DNA from: Leptospira bouyouniensis
Lineage (GTDB): Bacteria; Spirochaetota; Leptospiria; Leptospirales; Leptospiraceae
Reading direction: 5' to 3'
Assembly (NCBI RefSeq): GCF_004769525.1
Contig: NZ_RQFT01000010.1
Location: 1-64,000, forward strand
DNA length: 64,000 nucleotides
The notes under the pieces are model-generated. The model was not told where the DNA came from and did no database searches. It saw only the letters and a list, made by a program, of their open reading frames with translations. Positions 1-10,500 of the stretch are shown piece by piece. The position numbers and the translations under genes are program-made. The first letter of the stretch is position 1, and each line of letters begins with the position of its first letter.

Positions 1-42
1 CAGCCAAGTGATACTAATCGCTCGATCGGCTTGACCATATTA
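1..42 (+). rRNA. rrl: 23S ribosomal RNA, 3' end (partial)
   Basis: The window opens with the conserved 3' terminus of bacterial 23S rRNA: a GATACTAATCG block followed by GGCTTGACC, which closes the last helix. Only about 40 bases are present and the rest lies left of the window. The exact 3' end is uncertain by a few bases. No 5S rRNA follows within the next kilobase, which fits the dispersed rRNA genes of Leptospira. Confidence 0.85.
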
Positions 43-46
43 CAAT

Positions 47-66
47 ATACACGTGTTAACGTGTAT
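47..66 (+). other. Hairpin just after the 23S rRNA
   Basis: An inverted repeat ATACACG / CGTGTAT with a 6-base loop (TGTTAA) starts five bases after the 23S end. No U-run follows, so an rRNA-processing stem is at least as likely as a terminator. Confidence 0.5.
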
Positions 67-106
67 GTATAGATTATAGCGTTGTTTGTTATACTTTGTT
101 CTGTTT

Positions 107-239
107 GGCGGTCAGCGCCGAACGACTTTGATGCTAGAGCTCGAAGCTCACGCATCAAGTCGGGTGCTCGCAGTCGCGGCAGTGCCGCTTGGTGCTCCGC
201 AGGCTTTCCCTCATCGGGGAAGATAGAACCTTTGTCGTA
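107..239 (+). repeat. GC-rich multi-hairpin segment containing repeat copy 1
   Basis: This segment is much richer in G+C than its surroundings and folds locally into successive hairpins: GGCG/CGCC (107-110 with 116-119); a two-tier stem GATGC/GCATC (130-134 with 152-156) enclosing GAGCT/AGCTC (137-141 with 145-149); GCGGC/GCCGC (176-180 with 184-188); and a final stem at 205-222. The last 43 bases (197-239) recur at 18,471-18,513 with 35 of 43 identities and no gap. No convincing reading frame runs through it. It could be a structured RNA, an rRNA-operon trailer or an intergenic repeat; strand is assigned only from the rRNA direction. Confidence 0.55.
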
Positions 240-319
240 TACAAATGTTGGGAAAAGCTCTGGATGAAAGTTCAGAGCTTTTTTTGTTTCTATGTTTTCT
301 TCTTATACGCGACGATACA

Positions 320-1123
320 TTAGGATTCCATATTGATAAATCTAATTCGTGTCCTTTTTGGATTTCTGAAAACAGCAGAAGGGCTATGACCATATGCAGA
401 TCGAAACGTTCTACTGAAATGGGCTGAATCAGAAAATCCGGCAAGGTGGGCAACTTCAGTAAAATTTGCACTTGTATGGTAATTTCGTGCTGCAATTTTT
501 AATCGCAAACTTAGTATAAATTTCCTAACAGATGTTAAAAGCGTTTCTTTGAATATATGTCGAAATCTATCTTCAGATAAATTTACTATATCTGCTAAAA
601 TTTTTAGTTTAACTTCTTCTGGTTGTGGTAGGTATGTTTGTGAACGAAGGTATTTAGCAACTGTGAATATCCTTGGATCCAGTACTTCTGGTGGTTTTTG
701 AGGTAAAATTGAACCAAACACAGAATCTACGAGTAACTTTAAACAACCTAATACTTCTTCATTTGGTGATTTTTCATCTAATAACACATCGAGTATTTTT
801 TTTAAATATGGTATCTTTGTAGAATCAAAAAATTGAACACCGTCTTTAATATTGCCAGAAAAACGTTCAAACAAAAATGAGTCTGGATCAATATAAATAT
901 TTATTATATGTGTATTCTTTGAAATTTGATAATAATTTGTATTAGGTGGTAAAAATACACCTGTATATTCGATATAATTTTCATTTGATAGAAATATTTT
1001 TGAAGGTATATCAACCGAAAAACATAGCGATGCTGAATAAAGGCTATGCATCGTAGTCGTTTCTTCCCATGCCGCATAAAGAACCTGGGCGTCCCAAACG
1101 TATAATGAGTTTCTCCTTTTCAT
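320..1123 (-). CDS. AraC family transcriptional regulator
   Basis: About 267 residues from the ATG at 1123; an in-frame TTG at 1144 would add seven. The C-terminal ~100 residues form the double helix-turn-helix of AraC/XylS regulators: LKILADIVNLSEDRFRHIFKE is the first recognition unit and VAHLAGFSDSAHFSRTFRSAYGHSPS the second, ending in the characteristic GxSPSxxR region. The N-terminal half looks like a cupin-type ligand-binding domain but has no identifiable ligand motif. The gene is transcribed away from the fatty acid synthase operon, and a 362-base spacer with three direct repeats separates them, so it is the obvious candidate regulator of that operon (inference). No clear ribosome binding site precedes either start. 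Confidence 0.85.
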   Translation of the reverse strand: MKRRNSLYVWDAQVLYAAWEETTTMHSLYSASLCFSVDIPSKIFLSNENYIEYTGVFLPPNTNYYQISKNTHIINIYIDPDSFLFERFSGNIKDGVQFFDSTKIPYLKKILDVLLDEKSPNEEVLGCLKLLVDSVFGSILPQKPPEVLDPRIFTVAKYLRSQTYLPQPEEVKLKILADIVNLSEDRFRHIFKETLLTSVRKFILSLRLKIAARNYHTSANFTEVAHLAGFSDSAHFSRTFRSAYGHSPSAVFRNPKRTRIRFINMES

Positions 1124-1144
1124 TGAATGTGGTGCAGTTTCCAA

Positions 1145-1506
1145 ATCTAAACTAAGATATTATTTTGTAAGTGTAGAATAAAGCCAAATTGGTATATTTA
1201 TAAATTAAATTTACATATATAGCCGAATCATTCAAAAATAATCAACATTTTAAAGCCGAAACATTCAAGCCGAAACACCTAAATTTCTGTAACCTTCAAC
1301 AATCTATTTATGTTCACTTTGATTTTTCATAAAATTTGAAATAAGTCAGAGTTTGTTCTTAAAAGAATAGGAAAGGTTACATGATCAGGAATAGAAAATT
1401 GAACAAACACCCAATAGGTTCTATCTTTCAATACAAATCTATTTGATCCAACATCCAAGTCGTAAATTAAAAAATTCATGAAACGAAATTATAGGAAGTT
1501 AACGGT
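1145..1506. other. Intergenic region between AraC regulator and FAS I
   Basis: An AT-rich divergent spacer that must carry the promoters of both genes. The only clear structure is a cluster of three direct repeats at 1221-1282. I could not pick -35/-10 boxes with confidence. The last bases before the FAS I ATG contain TAGGAAG about eight bases upstream, a reasonable ribosome binding site that supports the start at 1507. Confidence 0.6.
1221..1282 (+). promoter_or_regulatory. Three 15-base direct repeats, candidate AraC operator
   Basis: AGCCGAATCATTCAA (1221-1235), AGCCGAAACATTCAA (1254-1268) and AGCCGAAACACCTAA (1268-1282) share the core AGCCGAA-CA. Starts are spaced 33 and 14 bases. AraC-family proteins typically bind direct repeats, and this cluster lies between the regulator and the FAS I gene. 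The operator role is inferred from position only. Confidence 0.5.
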
Positions 1507-4500
1507 ATGAAAAATTCAACAGGTATAAATGTAGATTCAAATGGCAACGGTACATCGAAAACATTTGGAGTTGAGCCATATTCAATCCTTCAAAAAGAGG
1601 ATGTTTTCGTAAGTGCCCTATTTGCTGGTCAAGGAAACGATCCAATGGTTGAACTTCTTGCGAGTTTTGAGGAAGAAGGTGAATCATCAGATTTTTTTGT
1701 AACCTTATTCAAAACAATTGATAATTGTATGGACTTAGTTAGGAAAGATGGTGAGTCCACTTATTTTTCTAAAGGTTTTGCGTTAAAAGAATGGTTGTTA
1801 GATCCAACTTTGATTCCTACCGAAACTATTTTAAAATCTTCTTATTATAGTGGGCCTTTGATCTTTGCAGCCCAAGCATCGCATTTATATCGTTTTATAA
1901 AAGAAGGTCAATGGAACCTACTTAGAAAATCTATTGGTGGAATTTATGGTCATTCCCAAGGAATATTTGCGGGATTATTGTTTTCATCATCTCCAAATAA
2001 AGAAATATTTTTAGCTAATTTTGAAAAAACATTTTCGGCTTTATTCTTTCTGTTATTCCGCAGCCAACAAATTTTTCCTGAGTTAGATCTAGACCCAAAT
2101 ATACTTCGTCTTTTTGTAAAAAAAGGAGAAAAACCTTCACCTATGGCCCAAATTATTTTTGATGATGGTGATGTTCAAATCACCGAAATTTTAAATGAAT
2201 TCAATAAAAATCAATCTAAGTCTGAAGAAGTTCATATTGGATTAATGAATACACCTAACAGTAAAGTTTTTTGTGGAACACCTGAATCTTTACTAAAATT
2301 AAGAGACGAATTGACACAGTCCGGAGTTGATGCTGTGAAAACCTGGAATTTCATAACATCCTCAACTGCGTTTCATTCACCTTTGTTAGAAGCAGTGGTA
2401 AACCTTGTACAAACTGATTTTGAAAAAGTAGGATTCGCGCCCCAAACACATGAGATAGAAATTCCTTTGTATGATACCAGAGATGGATCAGACCTGCGCG
2501 ATTCAAAAAAAGATTTAAAAACTGATTTAGTAGCTATGGTTTGCACAGACAAACTTAATTGGGAAGTAACATTGTCATCTCTCCTAAAAATAGATGGTAA
2601 ACATATGCTTCTATCTTTTGGGCCAGGTGAATTTATAGAAAAAATAACAAAAAGATTTTTAAGAGATAAATCATATTTAATTCGAAACCTAACACATAAG
2701 AGTCGGTTTATTCAGTTCGCAAAAACTAACAACTTTGAATTTCCAAATGCCTGGAAAAGTTATGCGCCAGAATTAGTAATCCTTCCTAATGGGGCGAAAT
2801 TTGTAAAAAACAAATATTCGCTTTGGGCAGGTCGCCCGCCTGTGTTTGGCGGTGGAATGACACCAAGTACTGTCGAAGCAGACATTGTTATTGCAGCAGC
2901 TAAGGAAGGATATATTGTTGAATTAGCTGGTGGAGGCCAAGTATCTGAAGAAATTTTTAGATCAAGGATAGAAAAAATAACCAAAGAACTTCCTGCGGGA
3001 AAAGGTTTTGTAATTAATCTATTATATCTCGATCCTTATTTATGGAATTTGCATGTACCACTAATTAAAAAATTTAAATTGGAAGGTGCTCCGATCGAAG
3101 GTATTACAATCTCTGCAGGTATACCCGAACTCAAAGAAGCGGCAGCCTTACTTACAGAATGGGAAAAAATTGGCATATGGTTGAATTCATTCAAACCTGG
3201 GACAATTGATCAAATTAAAAGAGTAGTATCAATTGCTGATGAACTTCCAAATAATAATATACTTATGCAAATTGAAGGTGGCGCTGCAGGTGGCCATCAT
3301 AGCTGGGAAGATCTAAACTCCTTGGTTTCAGCAACATACGAGGATATTCGTAAACGTTCCAATATCATCTTAGCTGTAGGAGGAGGCATCGCCTCCCCTA
3401 ATGATGCTAAATTATGGTTATCTGGTGACTGGAATAAAAATACAAAAATGCCTGTGGATGCAGTATTTTTAGGTACTCGTCTTATGGCTGCACTAGAATG
3501 CAAAACTTCATTACCCATTAAAGAGAAGTTGAAAGAGATGATTGGCGGAAATGATTGGATGAAATCCAAAGATGGAGATGAAGTAGGTGGAATTATTTCC
3601 GGAAAATCTTCACTTGGTGCGGATATCTATTATGCATCCAACACATGGACAAAACTCTCAGAATTGGTAGAAGGATTAACGAAAGGAAAAGATCCGGTTT
3701 TAGCTAGAGAAAGTATTGCAGAAAAGAAAGCTGATATCATCTCTCTATTAAATTCCACAGCAAAACCATACTTTGGAGATCTTTCAATACTTAGTTATAC
3801 AGAAGTATTGGAAAGGTTTATATTTTTAACTTGCCCTGGCGATAGATTGCTACCTAGCGAAGGCAGATGGTCAGACCATCCTTACATTGACAAGAGTTAT
3901 AGGGCTCGATTTGAACAACTCGTCTTAAAATTTGAAGGTAGATTATTAGATTCTGATACAAAGTTGTCCATTTTAAACAATGATTCCATTTTGGATGAAC
4001 CATACGAATTTCTAAAAATTTGGAAGAATCTTTTTCCAAATGGACAATCGACCATCCTTTTACCAGAAGACCAAGATTTTTTCTTAGAAATATGCAAACA
4101 ACCAGGTAAACCTGTAAATTTCATTCCTCTGTTAGATGAAAATTTACTTCGATGGATCAAATCCGATTCGTTATGGTATTCTCATTGTGTTGGAATGGAT
4201 CCAGATAGTTGTGCTTGGATCCCTGGGCCTTTGGCTATTAAAGGTATTAAAAAAATAAATGAACCGGTAGTTTCAATTTTCAATGAATTTATTTCTGAGT
4301 TAGGTGATAATAAAAGTGTAACTAAAAATATCGAATGGTCAGAATTTACAAAAAAATTCAACCCGATAAGACAGGAAAATAAAATACAAATTGAGCATAA
4401 TGATTCATTCAATGAGTTTTTTATACCTAATAGTGAGGAGATAACTGGAAGTGATTGGGTAAAATATCTAGCACAACAAGGAGGGGGTTTTTTATCCATT

Positions 4501-7500
4501 TTACTTGCATCAAATCGGATCTATGGAGGAGTTGCCGACCAAGATATGTGGTTCTCACCCGATGAGGCTAAAAAATTTACAATTGAAAAGGGAGCTATCG
4601 GTGAACTAATACAAATCCGTTCCTTTTCGAATGATGGAAAGTTTATTAATGCTTCCCTAGATTTGATAAACCAGAATACAGCAGAACTTAGTTTATTTTT
4701 CCATCATCCAAATGAACAAAATCAAATTCCATTTAAAAGGCGATTCTTGTTTGGCGGTGGCCCAGAAACATTAGTTATTGAAGATCAAACTTTTGCTAAT
4801 GAGGAGATGAGAAAATTTTATGCTAACGTTTGGGATATAAAATCTGTTCCAAATGTGATCGATGACTACTATTCATTTGAACGTATGAGAACTTTTGAAA
4901 AGGAGTGGTCATCTGAATTTAGAGTCACTGAAGAAAACATTATTAAGTTTAGAAAGGCAACAAAGGATCTATTTCGTAAGGATCTAGTTGATTCTGACAA
5001 AAAACTTTCTCCTATTTCAATGGGAGTGGTTTTTTCATGGGAAAGTACCGTCATTCCCTTGTTATCCTATTCTTCGGCGGATCTTTTTAAACTTCTTCAT
5101 TTTTCGCAAGAATTTCATTGGAAACCTGAAGCTTCATTGGTTACGGTGGATGATGTCATAAAAACTAAATCAAAAATTTCTCGAGTTAAGAAATTTGGAG
5201 AATCAATCATTCTTTATGTAACAGGAGTGATGTGGAATTCCGAAATTGAAATAGGGGCCTTCGAAACTGGATTTCTATTAAGAAATCAGAATGAAAAATT
5301 TGTCCAATTTGATACAACTCCACTTGAACAATCCATAGAATTTTTTTCACAGGCTGAGATTGATGTCTTTCAACAACTCATTTGGATAAACTTAAGCATT
5401 AAACCCAATACTCTTCGAGTCGGAGATAAAATTAGGTTTGTAACTTCAGAACGAAGAATCATCTCAAACGCAACCGATACCTTTCACTACATCATTGGAA
5501 ATATCTTCCAATCAAATGGGCAAATGAACGAGGTTCTTCTTGGAAGTTTCAAAATCGATGAAGGAAGAAATTTGAATGAAGATTCAAGTTTAGATCGATT
5601 TTTTAAAGTATTCCGCGAGGCAGAAGGCATTGTTACCATTCCAAAAAAATACAGAATTATCTCTGAAGTTTTTACTGCTCCTGATTCTATGATTTCCTAT
5701 TCTAAAGCTTCGAAAGATGCAAATCCAATTCACACAGACATTCGATTTGCGAAAAAGGCTGGTTGGGCGAGTCCTATTGTCCATGGCCTCTGGACATCTT
5801 CCCAGGTCATAAACTTTCTTGTTCGGAATGTTTGTGAAGGAGACTCATCTCGCATTGTCTCTCTGAAAGAAAGTTTTGAAGCACCTGTATTATTAAGCGA
5901 AGAACTACGATTAAGTGCATTTCATATTGGCCAGAAATCTGGGAATATGGCATTGGAAATTACTTTGGAAAATAAAAATGGAGAAACAAAACTTCGTGCG
6001 GAAGCCTTATTAAAACCTCTTAAGACAGCCTATGTGTTTACAGGCCAAGGTTCACAATCCCAAGGAATGGGAATGAAACTATTGGAAGAGTTTTCTGAGG
6101 CTCGCGATGTTTGGACTTTAGCTGAAAGAGTTGCTACAAATGAATTAGGTTTCTCCCTATTGGATGTTGTTCAAAATAATCCTACATCACTTCATTGTGG
6201 AGGGAAAAATTGGGTTCATCCTAAGGGAGTTTTAAATCTCACACAATTCACTCAAGTTGCCCTAGTCGCAAAATCGCTTGCAGATTGGGCAATTCTAAAG
6301 AAACGAGGTTTCTTGAATATCGAATCACCATTCGCAGGTCATTCGTTAGGTGAATTTTCTGCACTTTCAGCACGAGAATTTATTTTGCCTGAGAATGTAT
6401 TTAAAATCGTATATAACCGTGGTTTGAATATGCAAAGTTTAGTCGCTCGTGATGAGGAAGGAAAAAGTTCCTATGCAATGAGTGTTGTATTGGGAAACCG
6501 TCATGTTGGTTTGAATGAGAAAAAAATCCTAGAGCTAGTTGAAGAAGCAAAATCTGAATCCGGTCTACATGTAGAGGTTGTAAATTATAATATTCGAGAT
6601 AAACAATATTCGGTTACAGGGCATATTCAAGCTTTGGAGTTACTAGAAGAAAAATGTAAAACATTTGTTCGTGGGAAAAAAACAACAATTCGTTTAGAAG
6701 GTATAGATGTTCCTTTCCACTCTCGTATTCTTATTAATGGAGTTGATGAGTTTAGAAAAACATTACAATCGAATATTGGTAACGAATTGCCGTTAAATGA
6801 ACTGGATGGGCGTTACATTCCGAACTTAATTGCAAAACCATTCTCACTTTCTGATGAATTTTTAAATGCAATACTATCTAAAACTGGAAGTCCCGTTGTG
6901 GATAGTTTACTCAAACTTTCTTTCAAAGATAGAAATACAAATGAAAGTAGACGGCTTGTTCTGATTGAGTTACTTGCTTTTCAATTTGCAATGCCGGTCC
7001 AGTGGATCGAAACCCAAGAAGTTCTTTTTGGACCATTAAAAACGAAACGTTTGATCGATATCGGTGCAAGGGGAGATCTTGCTGGAATGGCTAGGCAGAG
7101 CCTCAAAGATAGGCGGGATTCGACTACCTTCCAAATTCTCCATATAGAAGAAAACCGTAATGAAGTTTTTTATGAAAAGGAAGACTTGCCGGAAGCGGAA
7201 TGGAGTGAAGGTCCTACCGTTGGAAAGGGAGACATTGAAATTCCCGCATCCATCCAAAAACAAAATACTGAGTCTGTAGTCGAAAACAGACCAACACTAG
7301 AAACTCCGAAGCAGAATGTTATAAATCAAATACATTCACCTGTCATAAAATTTTCGAAAAAGGATGCATTGTATTCGATTTTAGCATTGAAGGCAAATGT
7401 TCGGTTTGATGAAATCTCAGACTCTGAATCTATTGATGATTTGTTAGGTGGAAATTCATCTAAACGAAACCAAACTTTGGCTGATATTGGTGTTGAGTTT

Positions 7501-10500
7501 AAATCGACATCACTTGAGGGAGGACATGAAAAATCTTTAAAAGATTTAGTAAAACTTTTAGAAGAACAAACTTCCTATAACCAACCAGGACCTTACCTTC
7601 GTGCAGCATTTGATGAAAGCATAAAAAAATTCTTTCCAAGTGATTTTGGTAGAAAAGAAATTTTTCAATTCTTAAAAGACGAACGAATGTTAGATGAAGA
7701 AGGTGTATTTTTATTTTCCATATATCTTCCTCTTTTCATTCGGTCAGGAGATTCTCTCCGAAATGGAAATTTGAGTTCTATTGGTCTTAAAAATCGGCTT
7801 GGTAACACAGCGGAAGTGACAAAGTGGTTAGACCAAGCCGTTGATCAATTCGCAAACTTAAAAAACGTTCAAATTCCTAGAAAAATATCTGCGTCATCCA
7901 ATTCGGCTGGTTCTATGGTGGATTCATTGGCACTGGAAGCCTTGGAACGGAAATATTTTGGAATTGAAGGCCTTTTTTCAAAATCCATTTCAGATCTCCG
8001 CCGACATTTGTTGGATGATGATCCATATTCAGAATACTTGGTTAAAGATTTAAAATCCATTGAAGAAGCTCGGACTCTCGTAGCGGATGATATCCAACCA
8101 ATCTTTTCTGAAAGTAAAATCGTAATTTTTAAAAACTCAAAACAGTGGGCTAAAAAGTACTTATTTAAGCAGGCTGCAGCATTTTTAAGAAAGGATTCAA
8201 AAGAGTTTTCAAAAGAGGATATTGTCTATTTACAAAATCACAATTCAAAAGAACTTTGTGATAATATTGTATATTGGCGTTCGCAGTTTTTAGAAAAAGC
8301 TTCTGAGGCGAATTTAAAATCAGATACTGAGTATTTTAAATCTGTTGGTTTAGAGTATACAAAACTTCTGGATTGCCTCGGTTCACAATCAAATCCAAAT
8401 CCAATATACCTAGCTCCAAACACAACATCAACACCGTACCTCAAAGTAGGATTAGATGGAAATTTTATTTGTGAGGAAAAAATAAACCAAATAGATCCAG
8501 AAAAATTTCCAAATGAGCGCCTAACGCTTAGTGGAAGCGATGATTTTGGTTCTTCTTTTGTAGAAAACGAAACTGTTACAAATGAGTTCAAAGAGGTACT
8601 CAATACAATTTTAAACTCAGGAGTATCTTTTCGGAACCAAAAGGTTTTGGTAACAGGTGCAGGTCCAGGTTCCATTGCTTGGGAAGTAGTGAAAGCTTTT
8701 TTAATGGGCGGGGCAGATGTTGTGTTAACAACGACTTCTTATTCTACGAAACGAGTCAAACAGTTCAAAGAATTGTACCAAATGTACGGTTCTAAAACCT
8801 CAAGTTTAGAAATTGTTCCATTTTCGCAAGGTTCTTTCGAGGACATTCGGTCACTTGTAGGTTACTTAAAAGCTAAAAATTGGCACCCAGATTTTTTAAT
8901 TCCTTTTGCTGCGGTGGGTGAAGAAAATGCGGCTTCAAATTTGGACCAATCTTCGCTAGTTTCTGTTCGAGTAATGCTGATAGGTGTTCAAAAACTAATA
9001 GGTGAGTTAGGTGCACAAAGAAAAAATCAGAAAGAATCTAATTCGAAACTCAAAGTAATTTTGCCACTTTCTCCAAACCATGGTATTTTTGGGAAAGATG
9101 GACTCTATGCTGAAACGAAACTTGGACTTGAAACATTATACCGAAAAAAATTCTCTGAGGCAAATGAATGGGGCAATTCCGTTCGTATACTGGGTGCAGT
9201 GATCGGATGGGTCAGAGGAACAGGACTTATGGGAGCAAACGATTTGTCTGCTCCTCTACTGGAAGCAGAATGCAATATAAAAACATATTCACGATCGGAG
9301 ATGGGTATGTTACTCACAGGATTTGCAGCCTGGAGTCTACGAAATGAAACATTAGAAGTGGTAAAGGCGGACCTCACCGGTGGACTTGGAAAGGTAAAAA
9401 ATTTAGTTTTAACACTATCAAAGATCCGTTCCTATCTAAATTCACAAACCAAACAAAACATTGAAATACTAAATCTAAAACAAAAATTGAGTCTGGAAAC
9501 AGAATCAAAAAAACTAACGAATGTATTACCAAAACATGGGCTAAAATTTCCAGAAGTCCCAACGAATGAAGATCTATCTCGTTACCAAACAAAAAGAACT
9601 ACGACTCTTAAAGATTTAGTATGTGTCGTTGGTTATGCGGAGGTTGGTCCTTTTGGAGGCTCCATGACCCGCTGGGATCTCGAAAAGTCAGGAACTTTAT
9701 CGCTAGAGGCTTGTGCCGAACTCGCATGGAGTTTAGGTTTTATCCAATACCAGATGGGGCAAAATGGAAAGGTTTGGACAGATACGAAAACTGGGGAACC
9801 AGTATTGGAATGGCAAATCAAAGAGAAGTATGAAGATGAAATTTTAAGAAGTACTGGTATTCGTATCGTTGATCCAAAAACTTCACCGTTTGATCCTACT
9901 GAAATATCAGTATATGCAGATGTAGTGCTAGAAGATGATTTAATATTTCCCATTGCTAGTAAAGAAGAAGCCTTAGAATACAAAAAGGCAAATCCAGAAA
10001 TGACTGAAATTTATTTCAATCCAACTTCAGAAAAGTGGACTATCAAACGAAAGAAAGGTTCGGTCTTAAAAGTAAAAAAATCCTTAGGAATTCAACGACG
10101 AATAGCAGGTCAGATCCCTGATGGTTGGAATCCTGAAAGGTTTGGCATTCCTAAAGATCTCATCCACCAAGTGGATCCGATTACAATCTATAACTTGTTC
10201 TGTACATGCGAGGCTTACCTCCGGGCAGGTATGGATCCATTTGAATTATTTGACTTCATTCATCCAAGCCAAGCTGGATCAAGTGTGGGTTCCGGTATGG
10301 GGGGGATGCAAAAAATCAAACGAATGTTTTTAAACTTTCGACTTGGTGAAGATAGGCAACATGATGCATTGCAAGAATCGTTGATCAATGTTGCTGCAGC
10401 ATGGGCTATCACCTCTTATGCGGGACTGTATGGCACTGTGATCACACCGGTTGCTGCTTGTGCAACTGGGGGAGTTTCACTTGAGATGGCTCGGGATAAT

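Noticed and set aside
43..319. 5S rRNA or tRNA expected after 23S
   Set aside because: The GC-rich hairpins do not form a cloverleaf and lack 5S landmarks.
8238..8675. Leftward 145-codon frame inside the FAS gene
   Set aside because: Antisense shadow of the linker and ketoreductase start; the sense strand has clear domain homology.
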